From assembly GCA_027604705.1 (NCBI GenBank), contig JADHYV010000005.1:124001-188000 (forward strand): a DNA stretch of 64,000 nucleotides, in the 5' to 3' direction. The translations under genes were made by a program, and so were the position numbers. This document shows positions 11,096 to 20,787 of the stretch, piece by piece (position 1 is the first letter of the stretch; each line of letters starts with the position of its first letter). The notes beneath the pieces were generated by a model. The model was not told where the DNA came from and did no database searches. It was given only the letters and a program-made list of their open reading frames with translations. This DNA is from Allomyces arbusculus. Taxonomy: Eukaryota > Blastocladiomycota > Blastocladiomycetes > Blastocladiales > Blastocladiaceae.

Positions 11096-11890
11096 ATGTC
11101 GAGCACGCTGCGCAAGGCTGCGCCGCGCCGCACGCACCACGAGCGTGCCCAGCCGCGCGCGCGCCAGAAGCTTGGCCTGCTCGAAAAGCACAAGGACTAC
11201 GTCCTGCGCGCCAAAGACTACCACAAGAAGGAAAAGCGCATCAAGGCCATGCGCGAAAAGGCGCGCACCAAGAACGACGACGAGTTCTACTTTGCTATGC
11301 AAAACGCGAAAACCAAGGACGGCGTCCATATCATCGAGCGCAACAAGGCCTTGGACTCGGAGACGGTTGCCCTGCTCAAGTCGCAGGACAAGACGTATCT
11401 AGCCACGCAGCGCGCCATCAACGCACGCAAAATCGAGAAGCTGCAGGCGGCGCTGCCATTGATTGGCGTCGACATGGATGGAATCGACCTGACCGACGCG
11501 CCCGAAGCCAAGGCTGCGCTTGCAAGCCGCCACACCGTCTTTGTTGATGACGAAGAGGCGGCTGCCGAATTCGACCCGGCCGAGCACTTTGACACGGACC
11601 CGGACCTTGTCGCGCGCCGCCATAACCGCCCGACCCGCGCCCAGATTGCGACCGCCGACACGCCCGACGTGAAACTGCTCGATAAGAACGAACTCAAGCG
11701 CGCCGCTAAGGAACGCGCTGCCATGGTTGCGGAACTCGCGTCGCGCACCGTCCGCGACCGCCAGCTGCGCAAGGCCGAGCTCGAACTCGACACGCAGCGC
11801 GCGCTCATGGGCAAGGGCGCTCGGAAAAAAGTCGGCGTCGACGCGCGCGGGCTCGCCATTTACAAGTGGAAGCCCGACCGGAAAAAGTGA
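11096..11890 (+). CDS. UTP11: U3 snoRNA-associated protein Utp11
   Basis: Intronless, 264 aa. The N-terminus SSTLRKAAPRRTHHERAQP, then LGLLEKHKDYVLRAKDYHKK and DEFYFAMQNAKTKDGVH, are diagnostic of Utp11. Utp11 is a component of the small-subunit processome and works in nucleolar 18S rRNA maturation with U3 snoRNA. The protein is strongly basic at both ends. The start is chosen because the conserved N-terminus begins exactly at this Met; an upstream in-frame Met at 10925 would add Pro/Arg-rich sequence with no family match. Length is close to the usual 250-260 aa. Confidence 0.93.
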   Translation: MSSTLRKAAPRRTHHERAQPRARQKLGLLEKHKDYVLRAKDYHKKEKRIKAMREKARTKNDDEFYFAMQNAKTKDGVHIIERNKALDSETVALLKSQDKTYLATQRAINARKIEKLQAALPLIGVDMDGIDLTDAPEAKAALASRHTVFVDDEEAAAEFDPAEHFDTDPDLVARRHNRPTRAQIATADTPDVKLLDKNELKRAAKERAAMVAELASRTVRDRQLRKAELELDTQRALMGKGARKKVGVDARGLAIYKWKPDRKK

Positions 11891-12245
11891 GCCAGCGCCG
11901 TTCTGTTTTTTGCTGCTTCATTCCGTTTCCCTTTGAGCTTTACCGGCGTGGATTCGTGGGTCAACAAAAGCCGTGCCTCTCCTGTAAATTTCTCTCCCCG
12001 TTCGGCGTCGATAAAAATACCTGCCTACCCATTTCAACACTTGTCATTGGCCAGACCATCATGTATTTCGGCCGACCGACCCGCCCAGCCGCAAAGCCCA
12101 TGTCCAAAAACCGGGACGCGCGCGCTCCTCCTTCCGCACCTCTCCCTCCTCCCCGCCGCACCAAAGTCGCCCCCAGTCCGTTCTCATTGCTATCTTCTCC
12201 CACCATCACTGTACGATCCACCACCACCACCAGCACCATCACTAG
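11891..12245. other. Convergent intergenic region between UTP11 and the phosphodiesterase
   Basis: About 355 bases between two 3' ends. C- and A-rich with a (CAC/CCA)n-like stretch near 12215-12240. No gene recognised. Confidence 0.45.
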
Positions 12246-15200
12246 TCAATGAGTCTGCCTCGTCAGCGTATTCCGGCTCAGCATTTCTGGATCCTCTTCC
12301 GGAATCGCGTGTTCCAGGAACCCGCCAGCCCCCGCCGTTGTCGACGCCGACGACAGCATTTTCGGCAACTGCCGCAATCCCTGTAACGACGCCGACCCGC
12401 GGCGGCCCGTTGGCGGACCCTGCTGCCCCTGTGCATTCGGCGCGCTCGGCGACGGTGGACATGCAGCGACCGCTGCGGCCGCGGCCGCCGCGAGTGCACT
12501 GACCGACCCAGTCGTATTTGTCGGCGGCGCGACGACCCCGGCAATCATCGGCGCCATCCCCGGAATTGCGAGCGCCGTGAGCGTGACCGACCCGATCGAC
12601 GACCGCCGCCGCACGATCCGCGGGGACGGCGGGCCTGTGGACGATTGCGGCGGTGGGGTCTCGAGCGCCGGTAGACTACTCACGATCCCATTGGCCGTCG
12701 ACGCCGGCGGTGGCGGGACCGGCCGGTCGAGCGACGACGCCTGCGACGATGCCATCGACGACGCGCCCGACGCGTCGGTCGACGGGACCGACAGCGCCGA
12801 CGAATTGGCACCTGCCCCTCCGGGTACGAGGTGCGATGCCATCCGTACGGGCGGCACACCGTGCACCGACTCATCGGACGTGGCCAATTCCGTGATCCCC
12901 GTGAGGACGACGGGGGACATGGGCGAAGCCGGCAACGTCAGGAGAGACGCTTCGCTGCCCGCCGTCGTCACGGGCGGACTGCGCGCTGCGCTCGTCACGG
13001 CCACTGACGACCCAGACACGCCCGCGGCAATCGCGGCCGCCGCGGCCGCCGCGATTTCGGCACTCCCACTTCCTTCCGCACCGTCGATCGCCGCGGCAGA
13101 GACGTTGCGGAACCGCACGACGGGTACGGGCATGACCGACGCGTTCGACGCGGCGCGCGCCGACCCTGGCGCGAGCGACGTTGCCGAGGACACGGTCGAC
13201 CCGGGGCCTGACAAGGTGCCCGCGGCCGCGACACTCCCGCGGGACGTGGCGCCGGTGCCGTACCGCACGCGCGGGTTGGTCATGGACGATCCGGCGAAAC
13301 TGGCGGCGCGTTCCTTGCGCCCGATACTGGGCACGCGCATGGGCAGTGGGCCGCCCGGGGTAGGCGGGATCACGAGCGACGAGCGCGACGCGTGCAGGGA
13401 GCCCATGCGCGTGACGGTCGGGTTGGGTGCGGCCGGGACGGTTGCGGCGGAGGCAAAAGTGTCGGTGGTTTTACTGAGCGCGAGGTTATCGCGCGACCGC
13501 GCCGAGTGCGTCCAGTAAGTGCGGTTCGCGTGAATGTTGCCCGTCATGGTCGCGGTGATGGGCGATTGCAGAAAGGTCGACCAGGCTTGGTAGAGCGGGG
13601 CGACGATCACGTCAATGAACGAGGCCTACAACGGAGGGAGAGAGGATCAATCGGCAAGCAACGGAAGCGACGCGCGAAGGCGCTCTTCGTACGTACTTGG
13701 CACTTGGCCACATTCTCGTCCATCGACAAGTGCCGGTCCATAAACTTGGAAATCGGAAGACCCAAACTGCGTTCCTGGTCGCCCTGCAAGTAAAACTCTT
13801 CCATGATCCGGTGCGTCCACTCGAGCGACGTGGGCCGCGGCCTCGTTGGATTGCTCAAATCCGAGCACTTCATGGCCACTTCCAGGACCAACAATTTCGT
13901 ATCGGGCTTATCGAGCGCGAGCGCGTCGGGCCGGTCGGCCGCTGCCGCGAGGTGAGATTTGAACTTGTTGAGAAACTCAAAATGCTTGGCCATGTCGGTG
14001 GCCATGACCAGTTCAATCATGAGCTTGCGCAAGTCGTCATAGACGCCCGGCGGCAGCTTGTGGAACAGTTGTCGCCGCTCGGCAATCGAAATACCCGTGG
14101 CCGCGTGGTGGAACTCGAGCACCGACGTGTCCGAGTAGAGTAGGGCTAGCGGGTGCCGCGACTTAACAATGAATGCGTTCGAGACACCCGGGTGATCCAC
14201 ATCGTGGATCGTGCACGACAGGATCACGGCGAGTAACTCGAGCGGCGAGCAAGCCGCCTTGAGCCGGTCGTCCTGCAAGAAGACCCACATGGCCTGCAAC
14301 ATGTCGGCTGCGTGAATATGGTTGTGATAGGGCGCGTCCTGATACATGACTTCAATCTCGTCGAGGTACTGCAAGAGCGTGATTTCCTCGACATGCAATT
14401 CGTCGAGCAGCTTGAACTTCTTGATCGCGTAGTAGGCCATGAACAGCAACGGGTGACCATTGGTCAGGTCCGTGAACTGGAACACGTCAAAGTCCCATGT
14501 TGTCGCCAGATCGAGCATGTCGCGAATCCGTGCCGCGACGGATGGTGCCAGCTTGAACACGTCGAGCGCAATGTAGTCAATGGCCGGCGTGGTGTCGTGC
14601 CCCTTGAGCGGGACTACTGCACCGCCAGATCCCGCTGTGAGTGCCGCCGCTGCCGCCGTGACCGCGGGTGTGGTCACGACGCCACCACTTCGTCCACCGC
14701 GTCCAGCCGTCTCAGCGGCGAGCGCGCGGTACTCGGACGTGGTGGAGGTGCGTTTCCCAATGACCGTGGTCGCTATCCAGTCCTTGACGTCGTCGTCCAT
14801 GTCCTCGCCCTCGAGGTGGTCGAGCTGCGTGCTGTACATGTCATTGGAAATCAGGATCGAAAGCACGTGGTCGATTTGCTTTTTCAGCCGCACAGACGCC
14901 GTCGAGTTTTTCAGCAGGTGCAGAATATCGATGGCGCGCTTGATGGGCGCGTCGAGCCCGTTGGCTTCGGGCCCGTTGACTGACGAATTGATGGTCGAGT
15001 TCAGCTGCGGGGTCGCGCCGGCCTTGATCACGGACGGTGGGCCGCTCGAAGATTTGCTCGACGCGATCTTAGTGCCGCGTTTCTTTCGCTATCGTTGAGC
15101 ACCTGCCGTCAATTCCCCGGACGTTTCGTTCCACCAAACTCGCAGCAACAGGGGGAAACGACGGTACCTTGGACCACGCGTACACGGCAAACACCGACGC

Positions 15201-15662
15201 GAAAATCACGAGCGCCGCGGCGCCCGCCAAGAACGCTGACGTGACCGCCATCGTCTGCACGTCCGACGGCGCGACGCACGCGTTCGTGGACGCATCATAA
15301 TACTGCCCTTCGGCGACACACAGGCACCACGCGGGACCGAGCCATTCGCGTGGGCTCGTGCACGGTAAACACTCCTTTTGCCCGGCGTTGGGCTGGTACT
15401 GCGGGCTCGCACATGTCAGACATGACGCGGCACCCGCAAACGCCGAGTGTGTGCCAGGCGCACAGAAGGTGCACGTTGCCGAGGAGGCGGCCGAGGCCGA
15501 ACCCGCGGGACAGGTCGCACATGATCGGAATTGCGTCGTGGCCGCGGATGTGGCGTTCTGGTAGGTACCGGCCGGACAGGACACGCACGCACTCGTCGAG
15601 TCGAGGTACTGGCCGGCAGCACAGGTCGTGGCCATGGTCGGCGGCGGCGGCGCGCGGCCGAG
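12246..15662 (-). CDS. Receptor-like transmembrane cyclic-nucleotide phosphodiesterase, 5' end incomplete
   Basis: Minus-strand exons are 15168-15662 (or from the ATG at 15635), 13697-15088 and 12246-13625; the phases agree, giving about 1079 aa from that Met. The first exon encodes repeated cysteine motifs (ACVSCPAGTYQNATSAATT; CTFCAPGTHSAFAGAASCLT), like the GCC2/GCC3 ephrin-receptor-type repeat. A transmembrane helix (FLAGAALVIFASVFAVYAW-type stretch) is followed at the splice junction by basic RKKR. The second exon is a class I phosphodiesterase: HNHIHAADMLQAMWVFLQ and the signature HDVDHPGVSN with its metal-binding His and Asp, then KCSDLSNPTRP. The C-terminal exon is a long Ser/Ala/Pro-rich tail. 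The expected role is cAMP or cGMP hydrolysis at a membrane, controlled by an outside ligand. No signal peptide was found. A pyrimidine-rich tract ending TAG just upstream suggests an acceptor, so the true start probably lies in or beyond the gap. Confidence 0.8.
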
Positions 15663-15866
15663 CTACGGCGGGGGCAGCGAGGAGAGCAACAGCAGCAGGT
15701 AGGGGCCACGGGCGCGCCGGATCTGGGCAAGGTAGCGCTGTTGCCGATATGGAGCGCGGTCGCGGGCCGGTCGTGCAGTCGCCAGCGAGGGTTGGCGAGG
15801 CCCGTCAGGCGCGTCACGTCGCGCGCGCCAGTAGAAGGCGCGCCCCCGGAAGCGCAGATCGCGGGC

Positions 15867-15914
15867 GGGGGGGGGGGGGGGGGGGGGNNNNNNNNNNCCC
15901 CCCCCCCCCCCCCC
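15867..15914. other. Assembly gap flanked by G and C homopolymers
   Basis: A run of G (15867-15887) meets ten N (15888-15897) and then a run of C (15898-15914). The run of one base into its complement suggests failed sequencing on both sides of a hard structure, or an artefact. The gap lies where the 5' end of the phosphodiesterase gene is expected. Confidence 0.95.
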
Positions 15915-16364
15915 GGCGCCAAGACAAGTTCCGCAAATGAGGTGCCGCGACGTGTTGTAGAGCCGCCGAATCGCCAGGATTCGGTCGTATAATGTTGGCG
16001 CGTGATGGCTCCGAGCGAGTCGGGAGTGCAGGAACGTCGCAAGGGGCAGGTGGCCCCAGCAGAGCCCTCGGTCACGGTCGTGACGAGACGGGTCGAATGC
16101 GGGGGGTTGCGCCGCACGTTGAAAGACAAAATCGCAGGATATCGCGCTGCGGGCGGTGGACCACGGTCATCGCGAGCGGTGCGGACGCCAAAGTCGACTG
16201 GGCAACATATATTTCCCATTTGTCACTCATGCGACGCGGTCACGTTGCCCGCTGTTGCAACTTCACAACTCCCTTTCTTGATCAAAAGCTCGACCGCATC
16301 CCCTGCAGCGCTCCTGACCTCCGACAGAATCAATGCTTGCTGCAAACTAAGCGTAGCCGTACCG
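15915..16364. promoter_or_regulatory. Region between the phosphodiesterase 5' end and SNAPC3
   Basis: Divergent promoter region, possibly with an unplaced 5' exon of the phosphodiesterase on the minus strand. A TATA-like word, ATATATTT, lies near 16206-16213, about 150 bases before the SNAPC3 start. No other feature recognised. Confidence 0.35.
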
Positions 16365-18201
16365 ATGCAGTCGCAGGCCAAGAAACCCGCTGCCATCCGG
16401 AGCCCGCGCGACCTCTTCGGCGCTGGCGTTGTGCCATGCAGCCCGCCCATCCCCGTCGGCCAGTTTCAACAACAGGCGAGCCACTCCGTTGAACAAATGC
16501 TCTTGGAACTCGAGAGCACCGCCACCAACTCGTTCATCGACTGGGGTGTCGACCGCCCCGACCTCTTCGAGGCCATCAAGTGCGTGTGATTTGAAATGGG
16601 CGCTCTGATCGCAACTTGCCAATCAACTTCCAAGGGTAAACGAGGTGAGAGATGGCCGCAACCACGGTGACCCCCCAAATGCTTTGAATCACACTCACCA
16701 TCGTCGACTTGGCGGTCGCTAGGGAGCTCGACGCAGCACGCAGACCGCGCAAGCCGGCATCACGCAAAGCTACCCCGCCGACGCGACGGCCCGGATCCGC
16801 CAACGCCACCGAACCCGACGATACGGATTGGGCGCTGCGCGAGGCGCCGCTCTACTACCACCTCCAGCAGTCGCGGCTCGAGCGGTCGCGGCGCTCCATA
16901 GGCGTGAGCACGAGCCGTCGCCTGAACGTGCGCGAAACGCAGATTCCCGATGAGGCGCTCACACACCCGTCGACGCTCGTCAAGCAGCTGCTCGACTACG
17001 AGGACTTGGTCAAGGCGAGCGGGCTACAGTCGGTCACGTACGTTGGCTTTCTTAGACTCGAGGATCAACAAAATCAGTCTCTGCTTTCTTCGATTTACGA
17101 GCTCACCTTGACCCCTTGTCTATTCAGGGATTCCGCATTCGAGATCCTCCCCCCGGAACTCCACATGCAAGTCAACGCTCCCTCCACACGACCCGAACTC
17201 GTCGCCGACCTCGTCGCCACCGCCGACTCGAGCGCCCAGGCGCTTCTCCCGCCTACGCCGGCGCCGCGCCCTTCCCTCTCCACCGGGTCCACGGCTGCTG
17301 CCGGTCGCGCCGCGCGCCTTCCCGAGGGCGCCGTGATTACGCTGTCGCTGCACCACCCTGACCGCCCACACCACCGGCTGCAGCAAATCGACCTGCTCGC
17401 GCACCAGTCGCTCTCCGCCGTGCGCGACGCCTTTTTCTGCGCGTCCGATTTTACAAACCCCAACGACCGCACGCTCAACGACCCGCAGGGCAAGAAGACG
17501 AGCGGGTCGTTTTTCTTTATCGAGGACGAGTTCTTCGTGGATGGGCGGGCCGGGTTCCGCGCCGTGGACTACGCGCAGTAAGTCCATCCCATTTCCTTGC
17601 AGTTGTCACGACAAGCGTGGAATGGCTCACCCGCTCCACTTAACAGACCGCTCATCAGCTGGTACGCGGCGCGCGGGCAAGTCAAGATCAAGCGGCCCAT
17701 GGACGTGCGGCTGAGCGACTTGACACTGCGCATCAACGTGCCGTACGCGTTTGTGCACCAGGGCGGGTGTGAGCATCTGGTGGTTGTGCAAAACATTCGG
17801 TACGTCTGCCCAATTTGCACTCAAGGTTGGTCCTGTCGATCATGCTCTCACTCGATCCAATCCATGTAGCCTCCGACATCACGTCGAGGATGCGGGCGCC
17901 GTCTTCCCGCGCACCACGTTCCGCAGCCACACGTTGCGGCCCAAATGCGCGATTTGTGATTTCCGACCCGTCAAGTACGTTGTCGTTTGATGCTTTCGTG
18001 TCTCTGGCGCGATCCCCATGCACACAAATTCTGACGTGCCCCGCCTCCTCCATCCCAAGGTTCGTCACGTACAACGATCGCGGCGCCGGATCGAATCCGT
18101 GCCGGTGGTGCTCCGAGTGCTACTACAGCGTGCACTACAACAAGGCCAACGAGCTGCTCTACGACGACTTCCAAGTTTTCGAGTTTGTGCCCGATTCGTA
18201 G
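16365..18201 (+). CDS. SNAPC3: snRNA-activating protein complex subunit 3 (SNAP50-like)
   Basis: Six exons in phase (16365-16579, 16723-17037, 17128-17577, 17647-17799, 17870-17974, 18060-18201) give 459 aa. The conserved C-terminal half is clear: GSFFFIEDEFFVDGR, SDLTLRINVPYAFVHQGGCE, then RPKCAICDFRPVKFVTYNDR and NPCRWCSECYYSVHYN. These carry the paired Cys clusters of the SNAPC3 zinc region. SNAPc binds the proximal sequence element and starts transcription of snRNA genes by RNA polymerases II and III. The 90-base second intron (17038-17127) is a multiple of three and has no in-frame stop, so retention would still give a full protein. The N-terminal 170 residues are weakly conserved, which is normal for the family. 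Confidence 0.85.
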
Positions 18202-18252
18202 ACCCAGAGTCCCGCCCTATCCCTGCTTTGTTCACCACATTATTGACATCCT

Positions 18253-19013
18253 CTACTCGAGCGCCGGCGCCGGCGTGACGCGCAACTCCTTGCGCAGCGC
18301 ATCGAGGTCCTCCTCGAGCACCTCCTCATAATACACATTCATGAGCGGTTTCGCCCTGGTCCCCGCCATGACCGCCCACGGCAAATACGTCGAGACCAAC
18401 CGCGCGCGCTCGCGATGCGACAGCAGTACGGGCCCCAACGCGGCCCCCAATGCGGTCATGGGCAATCCCGTCTGCGCAAACTCAAACGCCTTGAGCGCGA
18501 GCTCGCCCTCGACGGTCGGCGGCAGACCCGTCATCGCGTGCCACAGATCGTGCACTTGCCGGTACCGCAGCATCACGTAGGCGAGTTCGGCGTCGTCGAT
18601 GAAGTGCACGGGTACGCGCGATTCCGGCACGTACCCATGCTTTTGCATGAACCCGTGGTAGTAGGCGCCACCGAGCGTCGACTCGGGCAGGGCTTCGAGG
18701 CGAGCGGGCGGGAAGGTCTCGGACGTGATGATCGGGCGCTCGCGCAGGATGCGTCGCCCAGTGGAAGAGCGCAGCATCTGGTCGCGGAGACGCACGAGCG
18801 CGGCACGGCCGGTAGTCTCGCCGACTGCGGCTACCATGTCTACCAGTTGGTGGCGGCAGGTGAGATGGCCGTGGTGGAGGGTTGCTGCGAGGATCAGGCA
18901 GGATCGATCGGACCAGCGCGGAGCGGGTCGTGCAGCGCCTTGAGCCCGCCACCCACCGTGAGCAGCACTTTCTCAAACAGTGAGGTCGGGATATGGGTCG
19001 GGTAGAGCTTCAT
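18253..19013 (-). CDS. COQ4: Ubiquinone biosynthesis protein Coq4
   Basis: Two exons (18914-19013 and 18253-18839) give 228 aa. The start MKLYPTHIPTSLFEKVLLT and the stretch DMVAAVGETTGRAALVRLRD align with Coq4 across the intron. FIDDAELAYVMLRYRQVHDL and the HDxxH...E metal motif (HDLWH, with Glu in VEGELALKAFE) are intact. Coq4 is a peripheral protein of the matrix side of the inner mitochondrial membrane. It organises the coenzyme Q synthome and takes part in oxidative decarboxylation of the ring. No presequence is visible in the first exon, so an upstream targeting exon may be missing. The gene shares a 264-base divergent promoter with the methyltransferase gene. Confidence 0.92.
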
Positions 19014-19277
19014 TTTCTTGGTCCAGGGCGTTCAACTTGCAACAGGTCGCGGTAATCGCGGCACGTCCGACGTGTTTGGCAAAGTGGGCGGAGAGCGAGA
19101 GCCGAGAGACGCGACAGCGACGGACAGTGACCGACAGGCAACAGAGGTGAAGCAGCGATCAGCGACCATCACTGTGGTTGTGAGCGGGCATCTGCCACAC
19201 ACCCTCTTTTTGCCTGCAGCTGGCGCTCGTTTTCGCACCTCCCTCAACCACTTTTGCACATCGGCAAAGTGCCCGCA
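19014..19277. promoter_or_regulatory. Short bidirectional promoter between COQ4 and the m3C methyltransferase
   Basis: Only 264 bases separate the two divergent starts, so the promoters must overlap. No canonical TATA box is visible. Confidence 0.5.
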
Positions 19278-20554
19278 ATGGATCAGCAACTTTCAACAGC
19301 ATCGGCGTCGCCGCAGACCGAAGCCACGGCCGCACAAGCACCAGCGGCACCATCGGCTCGCCCGGTCGAGGCACAAGCACCAGCGGCACCATCGGCTCGC
19401 CCGGTCGAGGCACAAGCCGGCCAAGTGCCCACTGCTTCGCGTAATCCGCCTGCACACATCTTGGCCGACCGAATTGCGACCTCCTTGGACGACGGGCTCG
19501 TGGCCAAGGCACGGGAGGTGCTGGCCAAGGACAACAAGCCCGTGGCGCCGTTTTGGGTCAACAAGTACAAGCAGAACGCCGCCAGGAATTGGGACCAGTT
19601 CTACAAGCGCAACACGACCAACTTTTACAAGGTCGGATGGAGTCCATGGACAATGAAGAGAAGAATGGGCGCGTCGACTGACACAACGGATGCTTGCTTG
19701 CAGGACCGGCACTGGACGGAGCGCGAGTTCCCAGAGCTGCAGTTCAGCGATGAGAAGAAGGTGCACACGTTCGGTTTTTTCAGGCACACGCTCTCGCGAG
19801 CACTGGAATGTTGCTGAACGCCGCTTTCCCGTCCACCAGGTGGTGTTCGAGGTCGGGTGCGGTGTTGGGAACTTCATCTTCCCGCTCATCAAGTCTCACC
19901 CGAACATGATCGCCTACGCGTGCGACTTTTCCGCCACGGCCGTGTCGTTCGTGCAGGTACTCCTCGCTTGGAACTCCACTTGTCATTCATTCCGCCCTTG
20001 GACCTGATCCCTCTCTCACGCTACACCAGAACCACGACCTCTTCGACCCGTCACGTTGCACGGCCTTTGTCGCCGATCTAACGAAGGACGACCTGACTGC
20101 GACCGTCCCCGCCGGCACTGTCGACCTGCTGTCGGCAATTTTCGTGCTCAGCGCGATCCCGCCCGAGAAAATGGATCACGCCGTCAAGAACATCGCGCAG
20201 GTCCTGGCACCCGGCGGGAAAGTCCTGTTCCGCGATTATGGCCGGTACGACCAGGCGCAGTTGCGATTCAAGCCAGGTCATCGTCTCGAGGACGGGCTGT
20301 ATGTGCGGCAGGACGGAACCATGGCGTTCTACTTTACCGTTGGTACGTTTTGGCTGGCCACGCGAGCGTTGGTATTCGGCGTAGAGGAGTTGACGCAACC
20401 ACGACCGATAGAAATGCTGTCGGAGCTCTTTCAGCGACACGGGTTCGACGTCGAGGTGTGCCAGTACGTGATCAAGAAGACGGTCAACCGGAAAAAGGAG
20501 CTTGAAATGGACCGCGTGTTCGTGCAGGGCAAGTTTGTCAAACATGCGAGCTGA
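19278..20554 (+). CDS. METTL2/Trm140-type tRNA m3C methyltransferase
   Basis: Five exons (19278-19631, 19704-19760, 19840-19956, 20030-20342, 20385-20554) give 336 aa. The N-terminus is Ala/Pro-rich with a 13-residue direct repeat. Then come FWVNKYKQNAARNWDQFYKR and DRHWTEREFPEL, typical of the METTL2/6/8 family. The SAM motif is VVFEVGCGVGNFIFPLI, followed by YACDFSATAVSFVQ and KVLFRDYGRYDQAQLRF. The C-terminal MDRVFVQGKFVK is also conserved. The family makes 3-methylcytidine at position 32 of tRNA anticodon loops. The fourth intron is only 42 bases and a multiple of three. An in-frame Met at 19254 is an alternative start. Confidence 0.88.
19332..19409 (+). repeat. Perfect 39-bp tandem duplication in the coding sequence
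   Basis: Two identical 39-base copies (19332-19370, 19371-19409) encode AQAPAAPSARPVE twice near the N-terminus of the methyltransferase. A third copy begins and stops after a few bases. Being perfect and in frame, it is probably recent and polymorphic. Confidence 0.9.
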
Positions 20555-20787
20555 TGGTGTTGCGTTCGCATTGTGTGAGCTTTCATTGTTGGAGGTGTTT
20601 TCGGGGGTGTTGTTGGAATTATTTAGCAGCATGCTTGTCGATTTTAACCTCAGGGAGCCTCAGGGACGACCCAAGAGTATCAGTCCAATGTGATGACAGA
20701 ACGCGAATGAGCAAGAAACCCGACCAGCTTCTTCGTTCAGCCCAAATAAATACCACCGCGTCGGCTAGCTAGAACAGCCCCCCCCCC
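20555..20787. other. Convergent 3' region of the methyltransferase and cyclin genes
   Basis: About 230 bases with an A/T-rich patch (ATTATTTAGCAGC near 20620). It ends in a C homopolymer that touches the cyclin stop codon. No gene seen. Confidence 0.4.

Noticed and set aside
12577-13518. 313-aa plus-strand open frame
   Set aside because: Antisense to the low-complexity tail of the phosphodiesterase.
15416-16219. Open frame running across the N gap
   Set aside because: Continuity depends on the undefined bases and homopolymers; the Gly/Pro runs are the gap flanks.
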